A stretch of 60,000 bases of DNA from Gnetum montanum (Eukaryota; Streptophyta; Gnetopsida; Gnetales; Gnetaceae). A program made the position numbers and the translations under genes. Below the pieces are notes generated by a model. The model had not been told where the DNA came from and did not search any database. It saw nothing but the letters and a program-made list of their open reading frames with translations. Below are positions 11,365-24,200 of this stretch, one piece after another; position 1 is the stretch's first letter, and each line of letters opens with the position of its first letter. The stretch covers positions 168,693-228,692 of the forward strand of contig MNCI01005856.1 in NCBI GenBank assembly GCA_015680685.1. The letters are read 5' to 3'.

Positions 11365-13247
11365 TATGACAGCCAAAAATGTCAATGGTTGGAATACTAA
11401 GAGGTCCACTGACGTATAGCCTAACCCTGAATTTGTGTAAGGGTCATGCTGGGAAAAATGGAAACAAGGTGTATTGAATGGTTTGGTCAATTAGACAGGG
11501 ACTTACGTAGTGTAACAATAACCATTTGTAAAAGGGGTTTTCAGCAAGTTTCACATGGGAGCCGGGACAAGCAAGAATGTAACGTAGAGTCTTAGCCCAA
11601 AAAATAGTAATGTGAATATGCCAGTGCATGTTAACAGTAGAAAAAATGTAAAAAATTATGCTAAAAATTTGAAATAAATGTTGAAAGAAAATGGAACTAG
11701 AGTTTAGGTGAAGAAATGAACCACCCCAAGACCATGGAGCATGACTTTTGATTGAACAATGTGTGAAACTAGTACACAATGTTAGATAGGCACAATGGTA
11801 GCATTGTGGTGTAGTCACAGTCTCTAGGATGTCACAGATGCAGTGCTAGCAACTACCAAGGAGGCTAATCCTATTGGGTTGGTAGCTATCCTACTATGTA
11901 GGTGCAAGGGAAATGGTGTCACGGTCCTTATGAAAATGTCAGGTTTGGGTGCTTAGGTGCAGGAGTAGCAGAGGTGCTAAGAATGCTCGAATGCTCAATG
12001 CTCAAATGATTTTCCCACTACTAAAATACTGATTGCTGGGGTATTTATAGGGTTAGGGTTAACGTGAGATGTAGACTGGACACCACATGGCTTGGATGCC
12101 ACGTGGCATGGGCATGGATGGATCACGCTAACATTTTACTCTCAAAGTTTTACACTATGTAGGATAGGAATAGGAACCCAAAGATTGCTGAATTATGACC
12201 ACATCACCTGGATTATACGTGCTGGAGTCTGAGAGACTACAATGTACCTATAAATAGTGTCTAAAAAATGCAACTTGGAGTCTACAATCCAAGGCTACAT
12301 CTTCCCTATCTTCTAAGTAGGGTCAAGCATTGGGAAAATTTTGGCGATTAATGGGGGGTGTAAAAGCAAGAAAAATTACTAATCTTGGTTGTCAAAGGGG
12401 TGTTGGGGCTGAAATGAAGATTTATGCTGAGTTCTGGAGGCTTTTGGAGGCTTTCAGAGGTGTTTTCCACTTGTCAAGCTATCTATACTACACAACATGA
12501 TAGAGCATAGCATGAACAGTCAATAAAGTTTTGCAGATTTCAACTTGCTACACTCGTCATGCTTCCTACACTACACAATGTAGTAGAACATAGTACTAGT
12601 ACTTTGTCAAATTTTGATGAAACTTGCAATGTTTCTCTGTGGCACGCTAACCACACTTTGAGGTGCAATAGAACGAGAACCCTTGGAAGTCAGAAAACTA
12701 CCAAATGCATTTCCCATGTCGAGCTGGGTTGACAGATCCTTGTCCAACACTTAAAAAATTTTTAGCTCTAAAACCTATATTAAGCTTGCTATGTTGTGCA
12801 ACATAGTAGAGTGTGACAGCTTGAGAGATGAAAAATTTGCCAAACTTTTCACTCCATTCTAAATACTTTATGATAGATTCTAGCTTGATACTTGGATGAA
12901 CTGATAATTGGAACGTGTGTCAAGCTTGGCAAGCTATAGAATGTAGTGAGCTTGACAATCCAGAAGATAGAAAATTTCCCTAACTGTTTGACCCATCCCA
13001 TGTGACTTTTGACCACTTCTGGCTTGACATTTGTACAGATTGGCCGTGGAACTATGTACTACACTAGCTATGTTGGAAAGCATAACAGGTAGACTTAGAT
13101 TTTTTTTAAAAAAATTAGGATTTTAGATGTGCTATGTTGTCTATGCTGCACAGTGTGACACCAAACTTAGAAAAATTTTGCTTCAATTTTGACACTTTAA
13201 ACAAATCTATCATTGAATTGCAGTAGCTTGAAATTGGTGGTGTTTCA
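11365..13247 (-). mobile_element. 5' LTR of copy A
   Basis: About 1.88 kb on the minus strand, beginning TGAAACACC at 13247 as in B, C and D, and ending next to the PBS. The U5 end aligns with those of C and D (AAGTCCCTGTCTAAT and a Trp/Gly-poor tail). A TATAAATA box lies at 12042-12049. U3 (12300-13200) is packed with CTACACTACACAACATG / TAGAGCATAGC style inverted motifs. Flanking TACAT (13248-13252) would be the target duplication; its partner is outside the window. Confidence 0.8.
12042..12049 (-). promoter_or_regulatory. TATA box of copy A LTR
   Basis: TATAAATA on the minus strand followed by CCCC, in the same setting as TATAAATA in the LTRs of C (30502-30509), D (54449-54456) and E (53415-53422). 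Confidence 0.65.
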
Positions 13248-13591
13248 TACATGCCTCCTAATCCACACTAGTTTAGGAAGAAACTACATGACTAAGGTTC
13301 CCCTTTAGCCCAAAATGTACTAGGTGCCTACCTGCCCTTCACTTCTATGCATCATGTATTTTACCTTTTTCTTACGTTGCATTTGTTTCACATTAGATTA
13401 GCATGGTAGTATGTTATTTGCACGTAGCTTGATTGCTTAGATTATACGCCTATTTTCTTTGTTTATGCATTCATCCAATTTGTTTACACATTCACCTAGT
13501 TCATTCACATTATGATAGTTATTAGGTTAATGCATGAAAATTATCAAAGTGCATAAAAATCACAAATGCAAAATTACCAAAAGAAGAGATA

Positions 13592-13990
13592 ATGATGCAT
13601 GACCTAGAATGGCCCTAAGCTAGCAATCCTTGGCCCAGACTAGCTTTAAACTATCACTATGGCTCCAAAAGACATTAAATTATCATTCTTAATTCCATTG
13701 ATGTGGCTCAAAATGGCCTTAGAATATAGCAACACTATGGTTCGGAATGACGTAAAACTATCACTTTTAATTTCATCACCATGGCCTGGAATGGCCTTAA
13801 ACTATCATCGTTGCCTGCCATTGCCTTAACGTAGCACCATGGCCTGAAATAGCCAAAAAATATCATTAGCCCTCCTACAATGGATTTAAACTAGCATGGG
13901 GTCCATTAAGGCTTTAAATTGACAATAGACTTGCTATGGCTCACAATGGCCTAGTATCCCTATGGCTCATAATGACCCAAACTTACATAC
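13592..13990 (+). repeat. GGCCTNAAACTA spacer array (unit 1)
   Basis: Irregular repeats about 35-45 bp apart of the type ATGGCCTGAAATGGCCTTAAACTATC. The same motif follows the protease of copies B, C and D, so this is probably the post-protease spacer of a further plus-strand element into which copy A inserted. Confidence 0.6.
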
Positions 13991-13999
13991 TCATAGAAA

Positions 14000-15214
14000 A
14001 TGTAATAAAATTGTCATACATGGATAAAACATTACATGTTACATTTAGCAAATAATCATCCATAGCAAATCTCATATGAATATCAATACTATTGGCAACC
14101 ATTTGTGACACGACCACCAACGAGTTGTCCTCGAACAAGATTTAGGTGCTTGTTGGTCTTCTGGCAACAGTAAGGCCCAGATACCTCCAAATATACTCAG
14201 TAGTTAATGTGAGTATGTGTGTGTGTGCTATTGCGGTATGTGATTGTGAAAAATGAAATGATTGCATTATGTGTAAACTACAAATGACTTATCTTTAAGA
14301 GATTCAGCCAACTTTGCAAAGTACTGTGAGTTTTTGAGAGTTCTTATTTTGTTTAATTGCCTAGTCTATGCAATCCTTATAATACCTACTTGTAACAAAT
14401 AAAATTTTGTAGAAACATTTGAGCAAAACTCTGCGAATCTACTTCTAATTTTCCCTAGAGAAAGAAATAGTTCCACAAGAAAACTAGAAATAGAGCAAGA
14501 TTCAATGGAAATAGACAGAAAAGAAAGAAGATTTGTGTTAAGACCTCAAATGTTTAAACAAGGTAAAATGATACAAGTAAACACTTCATAATAAAGCTAT
14601 CCCAAATTCAATAACTACAAATTGTTCAAACTTCCAAGGCTCAAATAAGAAATTTCTTCAATACAATCCTTCTATGCTACCCAAAAAAAAATGCTGTGTA
14701 AACTATCACGTACGAGACTCTATTTTGGCTAGATAATGGATGTCACCAATTGCATTCAACAGAACCTTCAAAAGACTTGAAATTTTTTGATTGAAATACC
14801 ACAGAAATTCACTTTAAAGATAAAAGAAGCTATTCTGGTCCTATTAAAATACCAAAGATTTTCTGAACCCTCTTTACTATTGAATCATTCAATGGTTTGA
14901 TTACATGCAGAGGCTCTCTTACAACAATCTCAATAGCGGTTCTTATACATTGCACAATAATAAAATTCACTACTAAAATGCTCTTAAGGCATTCAAACAC
15001 AAGTTCTTCTATGGAAAAATTTTAATAGAAATTTTCTATCATGCAACAAGAATAATAAGAGCAATCTAAAAATCCCAAAATTACTTTCCAAGCATGATAC
15101 TATCTAAACCAGTAGCTAAACAATTTAAACAAAATAAAAAAAATAAGCATAACTCACAGGACTATGACAAAGAGGCTAAAAAGTTGTCTTTAGCAAGCCA
15201 TCTTACAAGCAATA
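14000..15214. other. Unassigned AT-rich DNA within the duplicated unit
   Basis: No coding similarity on either strand. It contains a TGTGTGTGTG run near 14214 and long A/T-rich stretches. Together with 17200-18900 it may be part of an LTR of another family on the minus strand, but this is a guess. Confidence 0.4.
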
Positions 15215-16764
15215 TAGGATTAGGGTTAACGTGAGATGTGGACTGGACACCACATGGCTTGGATGCCCCGTGGCATGGGCATGGATGGATCACACTAACA
15301 TCTTACTCTCAAAGTTTTACACTATGTAGGATAGGAATAGGAATCCAAAGATTGTTGAATTATGATCACATCACCTAGATTATACATGCTGGAGTCTGAG
15401 AGACTACCATGTATCTATAAATAGTGTCTAAAAAATGCAACTTGGAGTCTACACTCCAAGGCTACGTCTTCCCTATCTTCTAAGTAGGGTCAAGCATCGA
15501 GACAATTTTGGCGATTAATGAGGGGTGTAAAAGCAAGAAAAATTACTAATCTTGGTTGTCAAAGGGGTGTTGGGGCTGAAATGAAGATTGATGCTGAGTT
15601 CTGGAGGCTTTTGGAGGCTTTTAGAGGTGTTTTCCACTTGTCAAGCTATCTATACTACACAACATGATAGAGCATAGCATGAACAGTCAATAAATTTTTG
15701 CAGATTTCAACTTGCTACACTCGTCATGCTCCCTACACTGCACAACGTAGTAGAGCATAGCACTAGTACTTTGTCAAATTTTGATGAAACTTGCAATGTT
15801 TCTCTGTGGCACGCTAACCACACTTTGAGGTGCAATAGAACGAGAACCCTTGGAAGTCATAAAACTGCCAAATGCATTTCCCATGTCAAGCTGGGTTGAC
15901 AGATCCTTGTCCAACACTTAAAAAATTTTAGCTCTGAAACCTATGTTAAGCTTGCTATGATGTGCAACATAGTAGAGTGTGACAACTTGAGAGATGAAGA
16001 ATTTGCCAAACTGTTCACTCCATTCTAAATACTTTATGATAGATTCTAGCTTGATACTTGGATGAGCTGATAATTGGAACGTGTGTCAAGCTTGGCAAGC
16101 TATAGAATGTAGTGAGCTTGACAATCTAGAAGATAGAAAATTTCCCTAACTATTTGACCCATCCCATGTGACTTTTGACCACTTCTGGCTTGACATTTGT
16201 GCAGATTGGCCATGGAACTATGTACTACGCTAGCTATGTTGGAAAGCATAATAGGTAAACTTAGATTTTTTTAAAAAAAATTAGGATTTTAGATGTGCTA
16301 TGTTGTCTATGTTGCACAGTGTGACGCCAAACTTAGAAAAATTTTGCTCCAATTTTGACACTTTAAACAAATCTATCATTGAATTGCAGTAGCTTGAAAT
16401 TGGTGTTGTTTCATACATGCCTCATAATCCACACTAGTTTAGGAAGAAACTACATGACTAAGGTTCCCCTTTAGCCCAAAATGTACTAGGTGCCTACCTG
16501 CCCTTCACTTCTATGCATCATGTATTTTACCTTTTTCTTACGTTGCATTTGTTTCACATTAGATTAGCATGGTAGTATGTTATTTGCACGTAGCTTGATT
16601 GCTTAGATTATACACCTATTTGCTTTGTTTAAGCATTCATCCAATTTGTTTACACATTCACCTAGTTCATTCACATTATGATAGTTATTAGGTTAATGCA
16701 TGAAAATTATCAAATGCATAAAAATCACAAATGCAAAATTACCAAAAGAAGAGATAATGATGCA

Positions 16765-17150
16765 TCACCTAGAATGGCCCTAAACTAGCAATCCTTGGCC
16801 CAGACTAGCTTTAAACTATCACTATGGCTCCAAAAGACATTAAATTATCATTCTTAATTCCATTGATGTGGCTCAAAATGGCCTTAGAATACAGCAACAC
16901 TATGGTTCAGAATGATGTAAAACTATCACTTTTAATTTCATCACCATGTCCTGGAATGGCCTTAAACTATCATCATTGCCTGCCATTGCCTTAAAGTAGC
17001 ACCATGGCCTGAAATGGCCAAAAAATAGCATTAGCCCTCCTACAATGGCTTTAAACTAGCATGGGGTCCATTAAGGCTTTAAATTGACAATAGACTTGCT
17101 ATGGCTCGCAATGGCCTAGTATCCCTATGGCTCATAATGGCCCAAACTCA
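16765..17150 (+). repeat. GGCCTNAAACTA spacer array (unit 2)
   Basis: Same array as at 13592-13990, in the second tandem unit. Confidence 0.6.
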
Positions 17151-17708
17151 CATACTCATAGCAAATGCAATAAAATTATCATACATGGATAAAAAATTAC
17201 ATGTTACATTTAGCAAATAATCATCCATAGCAAATCTCATATGAATATCAATACTGTTGGCAATCGTTTGGGATGCAACCGCCAACGAGTTATCCTCGAA
17301 CAGGATTTAGGTGCTTGTTGGTCTTCTGGCAACAGCAAGGCCCATATACCTCCAAATATACTCAGTAGTTAATGTGAGTATGTGTGTGTGTGCTGTTGCG
17401 GTATGCGATTGTGAAAAATGAAATGATTTCATTATGTGTAAACTACAAATGACTTATCTTTAAGAGATTCAGCCAACTTTGCAAAGTACTGTGAGTTTTT
17501 GAGAGTTCTTATTTTGTTTAATTGCCTAGTCTACGCAGTCCTTATAATACCTACTTGTAACAAATAAAATTTTGTAAAAACATTTGAGCACAACTCTGTG
17601 AATCTACTTCTAATTTTCCCTAGAGAAAGAAATAGTTCCACAAGAAAACTAGAAATAGAGCAAGATTCAATGGAAATAGACAGAAAAGAAAGAAGATTTG
17701 TGTTAAGA

Positions 17709-17709
17709 N
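17709..17709. other. Single N marking a collapsed gap
   Basis: Comparison with unit 1 shows roughly 150 bp absent at this point, so the N is a scaffold join rather than one unread base. Confidence 0.8.
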
Positions 17710-18237
17710 AAAATGCTGCATAAACTATCACGTACGAGACTCTATTTTGGCTAGATAATGGATGTCACCAATTGCATTCAACAGAACCTTCAAAAGAATT
17801 GAAAATTTTTGATTGAAATACCACAGAGATTCACTTTAAAGATAAAAGAAGCTATTCTGGTCCTATCAAAATACCAAAGATTTTTTGAACCCTCTTTACT
17901 ATTGAATCATTCAATGGCTTGATTACATGCAGAGGCTCTCTTACAACAATCTCAATAGTGGTTCTTATACATTGCACAATAATAAAACTCACTACTAAAA
18001 TTCTCTTAAGGCTTTCAAACGCAAGTTCTTCTATGGAAATATTTTAATAGAAATTTTCTATCATGCAACAAGAATAATAAGAGCAATCTAAAAATCCCAA
18101 AATTACTTGCCAAGCATGATACTATCTAAACCAGTAGCTAAACAATTTAAACAAAATAAAAAAAATAAGCATAACTCACAGGACTATGACAAAGAGGCTG
18201 AAAAGTTGTCTTTAGTAAGCCATCTTACAAGCAATAT

Positions 18238-18900
18238 TTCACAATGTCTTATTTACAAATCTTCTTCCCAGAATGTCCAAAGTGAGATCCAAAGTGTCCC
18301 CCTCAAGTGTGTGATTTCCCTTCTAACCCCTAAAGCATTTTTATAGGGTTCAAAAGGTAGTTAGATATTCCAAAATATCTTAGCTAACTTCTCTCCCAAG
18401 TAAGGAAGTTATAACTTGCCCAAAAAGTTAGGAGATATTACTTGCCCAACAAGTTAGAAAGTTACAAAAATTTTGGGTGGTTATAACCACCATAGAGATA
18501 AAAAATTTGCAGTTGACAAGTGTCCCATTTAGTTGCCAAGTGAACCTTCAGTCACCAAGTGGTCACAATGGAGATAAACAGGTTGTAGTTGACAAGTGGC
18601 CTTTGTAGTGGTTACAAACATCATGGGATTAAGGCTAGGAAGTTATAACTTCCACAAAAAGTTACCACTATAGAAATAAAAGCTATGGTGGCCAAGTGTC
18701 CTATTGGATAACTATCCAATATAACTCCTTAGCATATGCAAATTTTTAAATCAATATTATTACTTACTTGGTACACAACCAAGGGCTGTCAAACGTACAG
18801 TAGCATAATAACAATTAAATTACTTATATCAAAACCAAAAGTTAATTAAAATAAATGTTGTATGACTTTTTAAATAAAGAAAATATTGAGGCCACGTGGC
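18238..18900 (-). other. Unclassified repeat-like DNA with a TATA box; possible LTR of another family
   Basis: No coding sequence. On the minus strand CCCTATAAAAATGC near 18336-18349 is a good TATA box. The right half repeats short phrases (AAGTTATAACTT, GTTGACAAGTG, AGTTGCCAAGTG), a pattern seen in U3 regions. LTR borders were not found. Confidence 0.35.
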
Positions 18901-20049
18901 CTGTAAATAATGTGGGCTAGTCCGGGTAGCGAGGCCCATGGAAGTGGTTGTACTGCCAGCAGTGCAAACCCGTGGATTACTCCCTTAACCATTGGACTGG
19001 TGTGTTGCTATGGTGCGTCAGCTCTGCATCCATCTTCATTTTCACTGAAAATGATTTCCAATTTAAATCATGCATACCTGCTAAATCTTCTTTTGGGTAA
19101 TTACAAGGAAGGAGGTGATCCTGAAGCAATTGAGCGGGGTGCCAAACAAGAAGATGGTGGATTTCAAAGACAACTACCACCACAAAACAAGGCCCTACCA
19201 CACAAAATGCCCCTTTTTGTGCCTGGGAAAACATCAACATTTTTCCATCTCATCACCAAAAATTTGGTTGTTAGGGTTGGTCACACATAAGAAGCATTCG
19301 CAAAAATAGGTTGTAATTGTATAGTAGTGTCAGAAAACATATCTCCATTGATTGATATTTATTTTTGAGCAGTAGTTTTTGTTTCAGCATACTTTTGATG
19401 TCTTGCAAATTAGGTGGATCCTAATATAGCTCTATCTAATCAGTACCCATGAATGTGGATACAAGTCACGAGAGACATCAGGCTCTGTACTCATATCCAA
19501 AAGTCTTCCATTCTGTCTTACAACTAAAATATTAGGTGACAGTGAGGCATTAGTCGGGGAATGACCAGGGTCGGCGGGGACTCGTTCCCCGCTAAAGCCC
19601 TAAACCAAGGATGGATGGGGGTTTCGATATTTGTATTTTGGCATATAATATTTTCGAAGCTACAACCTATGGTAGGGTACTAAAGTGGGAAGGGGCATGA
19701 CAACACCTGACAAAATTATCCTATCATTGTATGCCTTGGTTTATATTGATATCGCCGAGCATTTCATGGAAACACTTATTGAAAAAATGGTTGGATCCAT
19801 CCCAATTGGTCTCATCATGATCTAAACATCATAGGCTAAAGCTGTACTGACTAAGTGCTCCCATTCAAGAACATTTTGGCTGCCGATGATCATGACTGGT
19901 AAACATATTTAGCCACCTCCTCCATCTTCAATGCTATTGATGTCGTTGCTAATTCCATTTAGTTGCATCGATTCTATTGGTGTCTATTCTATTTTCCTAT
20001 GTTGATTTCTTTTTAGAAGGTTCTTTTATCCATTTTCATGGCCTCGGTA
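18901..20049. other. No gene recognised
   Basis: Open frames up to 126 codons (18910-19290) have no recognisable motifs and are probably chance. A locally GC-rich patch at 19555-19610 (GGGGACTCGTTCCCCGC) can form a short hairpin. Nothing else can be supported. Confidence 0.6.
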
Positions 20050-20450
20050 GCATCAATGCAAAGAGGATTACCATGGGGAACCCTGTGACGTCTGATCTTC
20101 TACATGGCCCTTTCTGTGCTGAAAGCTTCAATGGAAGCCCTAATTTTCTTCATAATTTTGGTGGCTTTAATGAACATGATTCTTAAGTAGCGTAGAACCT
20201 CATTCTGAGAAATGTCGAAGCTGTTGGCCTTGATGATGCCGCAGAGGTCGCCATGTATGTTGACGTTGATGATCATGCGGCCTCCCATGACGGCCTCCTC
20301 TTTCAACAATGGATTGATCACAATGGAAACTGAAACACTGTTGTCAAAGAAGGTGAAAGTAAGCATGATCAGAAAATGGTGAACAATCAATGGTAGCTCA
20401 TAATGATTCTCATTCTCTAGCAATAAGCATACCGCTACATGCATAAGACT
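20050..20450 (-). pseudogene. Exosome subunit RRP45-like fragment (RNase PH C-terminal domain)
   Basis: The minus-strand frame from 20471 to 20100 matches the second RNase PH domain of plant RRP45 (RRP45A/CER7, human EXOSC9 family), recalled from memory: ELPLIVHHFLIMLTFTFF, then NPLLKEEAVMGGRMIINVN, IHGDLCGI, VLRYLRI and an IEAFSTERAM end. A TAG then interrupts, and the frame goes on with KIRRH, where the family has Gln-Lys-x-x-Arg-His; the stop fits CAG to TAG. RRP45 is a non-catalytic ring subunit of the 3'-5' RNA exosome. Only about 120 of some 300-440 residues are present, with no start and no neighbouring exons recognised. It is a relic: either a processed pseudogene fragment or an exon carried by a mobile element. 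Confidence 0.7.
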
Positions 20451-21289
20451 TTCAAAATGAGTAGTTTCCATCGTGTCTTACGCCCATCCCGATAAAGTTT
20501 CTAGCTAGACTATGTTGTTACCCTATGAAATTTGGCATCGTTCTCCAACAAAATTATTATTGGGTTTAACCATTGATCTACTGACTTATATGTATATAGA
20601 CGAGAGGCTGGTAGTGGTTATCGTTGATAATCCTCGTATCCATGTATAGCTAATTGGTGTTGAAGGACTTTGGTGTCACTATCTAAAAAATGTAGGTTCA
20701 ACCTTGAATTTGATGTAAGCTCAATCTTAAAGTCCAACGTTGCCTAAACATACTACACAGTCCACCTCTGTAGATACCATCTTTGCCCTTTGCTATTGCA
20801 GAGTTGATTTCAAGCTACTACTTTCAAGCATCTAGCTTCATTTCTACCTCATCCATTCATCCATAGAGTGTCTTTGGATTTCATTTCTTCCAAATGTTTG
20901 GAATTTCTTCTTTGTATACTTTTCCACAGCTACCCTCTCCTACCAAATTAGCTGCACTGAAAGTGTCAGTGGCTATAAAAACTCTCCCAACCTACACTGA
21001 AAGTTTTAAAAACTGTTCACCCAACCTGGGAATCTGTAATTTGGTCTTTTTTTTTCCTTTTATGAAATAGGATACTCGTACAAACCAGCAAAAGAAAACC
21101 AGCTAAAAGGCTGTTAACAAGCACAATTTTCAGAATTCTATTGCTCCTAGCATTTTAGAGAATTGGTGATGATGCTGTACAAACATGACTTGGCTACTGT
21201 TCCATGAAATGGTCAAAATGTGCCAACAAATACATAGCATGAATAGCATCATATGGAAAAAATGTAGCAAAAAGCCTACTAGGGGGGAG
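20451..21289. other. No gene recognised
   Basis: AT-rich DNA without supported coding potential. If copy E had kept gag-pro it would be expected here on the plus strand; no trace was found, so E is truncated on this side. Confidence 0.6.
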
Positions 21290-24200
21290 GGGTGGTACAT
21301 CTAGTCATGCTCAACCTATGGCGCTAGGTGGGGGTGGAAGTTCCCTTCCTCTGTTATGTTGTTAGGGCCTATAGCATCACTTGGTAGTTTCCATGATAAC
21401 CATAACAAATATGTCCAATTAGGAAGAAAACATGCACTATACTAGCTAACTCAAAACATAAAAAAGCATAGAAAATTAACTAACCTGAGAGGGTCCTGCA
21501 TCGGGGAGTTTTAGAGGTAAATTTCCAAGGCCAACCTCCAAGTGTTAAAGGATCTCAACTTTAGAGAGTTGTATCTAGTCCTCTTGGCCAAAGTCAATAC
21601 CTGCAAGGGTCTTGCTTTTGTTCATGGTGGTCCATGTAGGTGGCTCCATAGAAAATGTAGCAAAAGAGGCCTCTCTAGAGGGGGTGATGACTTGTCTCAT
21701 GGGAGAGTCACTCATGACAATGCTATGCATAAACAAGTCATATGCTTGCATTCCTTTGGTTGCCTCAAGAAACATCTTGAGGCAGTGATGTTTGGTAGAC
21801 TCCTCGTACCATCATAGGTATGTGTCACACTCTTGCTTGTATTGATGGTTGTGATTCTTCTGCATTTGTCCCCATCAATAAACCTTTGTGCAATAATTCT
21901 TCCAATATTGATTCTTCTAAGCAAGGAAATCCATTTGGAGCCACTACTCTATTAGCTCTAGCATGGTCTCATTCTTACCTTTAAGAGCTATCTAATATCT
22001 AGTGTACTCATTCTTATAGGTATGCTAAGTGTCATCTCCTTATGCTCTAGCCACTATGAAGTCATATTTGGATTGAAGATCTCTAATCTTCTCATCCTGG
22101 CTAGTCATCCTCTCCTATAGCTCATACATGGATTTCCACAGATGCTCATTCAAGTTCTTGTAGATCCACAATGTCTTCACATAGGAAAGCGTGCACTTTT
22201 TTTAATGTCTTATACATGTGATGAGGCACCTGATCAACTTTAGGAGGAAGGTTAGGTAGGATGTCCATCTTAGACACCTTGCTTAGATCCTACTGTAGCT
22301 TAGGACTTGTAGGCATACAAAAATTGATCGATCTTAGCTAAAAAATAAGCATTTGAGTAGTAAACAAGATAGCATAAGGCAAAACAACATTGCACACATA
22401 CTGAGCTTAGGGTATGCTTATCGTAAGCAGTTCACCATATCCTCAACGATACCTTCCATGAAGGTGAATTTATCTAGCATATTTACCCATGACTCCATGT
22501 GGTAAGTAGAGGTAGGACCACTAGGAGGATCATCTAATGCTATAATACAATGATGCAAGTAGCACATGGCCTAATAGCTAAACATACTAGAGTAAACAAG
22601 GGAAGACAGTTGGCAATAAGAGTAGATTATGTAACAAGCCCTCAGGTGTGGGTGCAAGGGGCTCACCCACTTGCATGCCATCAAATAGAGTATCAGATTA
22701 ATTTCCATTGGGATTGAGTAGTTCATCTTCTTCCAACTATTTGAGGATCTCTACCACCTCATGAAGCTCATCTCCACAAGCCCCCACCTCCTCCTTAGCT
22801 TGAGGAGACATTTCCTTCATTGCTGCCTCAGCTATTGATCTTGCAGTCCTCTCTTCTTTCTCTATGATTAACACACATACACATATAGCACATTAGTATG
22901 CATAGCATAGCATTAGCTATAGTATAACAGAAAATAAAAACATAAAAATAAAAATATATACATGAATGCAAGTAAGGCATCTAAGAAGCTATACACACTA
23001 ACCCGCAACATTTGCATGCAAGCTCTAAAGCTTGATGTATATCCTCTTGCTGCTTGGCTTCTAGATCTCAAGGACAACTTCCTCTTGAGGATGTGGCCTT
23101 TTAATCTTGACCTTAGATGGCCCCACCATCTCTACTATGTAATAATCTACCTTGCTAATGTCCCTAGTGCAAACTGGAGGACCCTTGCTTGAACTATTGC
23201 AAGAATAATGAAAGTGCCCCACAAGATCCCTAGTTGTTACTGATAATGACTCATTGATCCCATTTGGGGGGTCTTGTGTGTGTGTGGTTAAGAAGATATG
23301 CTTGATCCATTGCCTAGATAGTTGCTCAATATCCTACACCACCCATCATCCATCATCTTGCACAACCAAAAGCTTCGTGAACCTTCGTAGGTATCCTATG
23401 AAGAATGCAAAGTGGACATGGGACCTCACTTGGAAATCTCTTCATGCAGGCCAGTGGCTATGTAAGTAGCCCAATTGAACCTCATATCCTCTAGTAGCAC
23501 CTCCATCACTCGTGCCTGTTCCACCCCAAGGATATTTCCTTGGAACAATAGCTTTGAAAAGGCATGAGCATGGAACATAAGGAAGAGCTCTTGTACCTCA
23601 GGTACTAGCATGTCTCTGATCAATATGCCTTTGTGAGATTAAGTGAACCTTGACCAGTCCTCAATCTCCCCTCTATGGTCCATATCCCTATTAGCCTTAT
23701 TGACAATGATCAGGCCATTAGCAAGGATGCCAAAGAGATTAATGAAGAAGGCCTTGATAAGGTCCAATGCTATTGTCACACCGCACACTCTAGTAACAAA
23801 CTACCTAACATTGCTACTAAAGGAGTCAATGATGCTGACCATCTTGGCTACTAGGATACTTAGGCTAAAGGGCAAGAATAGGCTCATTAACCCAGTATGC
23901 ATGAGCCGAGATGTCAGTGCATTTGGTGCTTTGTGGCACAGCCAGTGTTACGCACCCTCTACATTGCCATATTTCATGATGAGGGTGGCCTCTGTGTGAC
24001 TCGTGGTAACCATTGTCACCTTGGTTGAGGTAATTGCCATTGCAGCACATATTAAAACAACGTTAGCATTATGAAAATAAGGTGAATTGAGAAGCATACA
24101 CAAGCAAGCACATGAGCCAAAAGATAGAGATGTACTTGGTACAAATGGGGTGTGAGATGGCAGTGGTGCTACAAACACCTCCTTGGTGTTGTTAATCTTA

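Larger units (their letters stand above)
12047..15214. repeat. 3.17 kb direct tandem duplication, unit 1
   Basis: The unit starts near TAGGGTTAACGTGAG (12054) and is repeated from 15221, an offset of 3167 bp. It holds the U3 half of the copy A LTR (12047-13247), a spacer array (13592-13990), and unassigned AT-rich DNA (14000-15214) with a GT microsatellite near 14214. The two units are nearly identical; most differences seen are C/T or G/A. No coding sequence is visible in it. Confidence 0.9.
15215..18237. repeat. 3.17 kb direct tandem duplication, unit 2
   Basis: Second copy of 12047-15214. The truncated LTR end GTGTTTCA recurs at 16406-16413, the spacer array at 16765-17150 and the GT run near 17382. 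A single N at 17709 replaces about 150 bp of unit 1 (roughly 14542-14690), so the gap hides missing sequence. The unit ends at CAATAT, after which sequence differs. Confidence 0.9.

Noticed and set aside
18890-18985. Possible tRNA-derived SINE on the minus strand (CAATGGTTAAGGG ... ACGGGTTTGCACTGC)
   Set aside because: The A-box-like part is passable but the B-box is poor and the spacing is short; no tail or target duplication was seen.
18910-19290. 126-codon plus-strand frame
   Set aside because: No motif, no homologue within the window, odd composition; probably chance.
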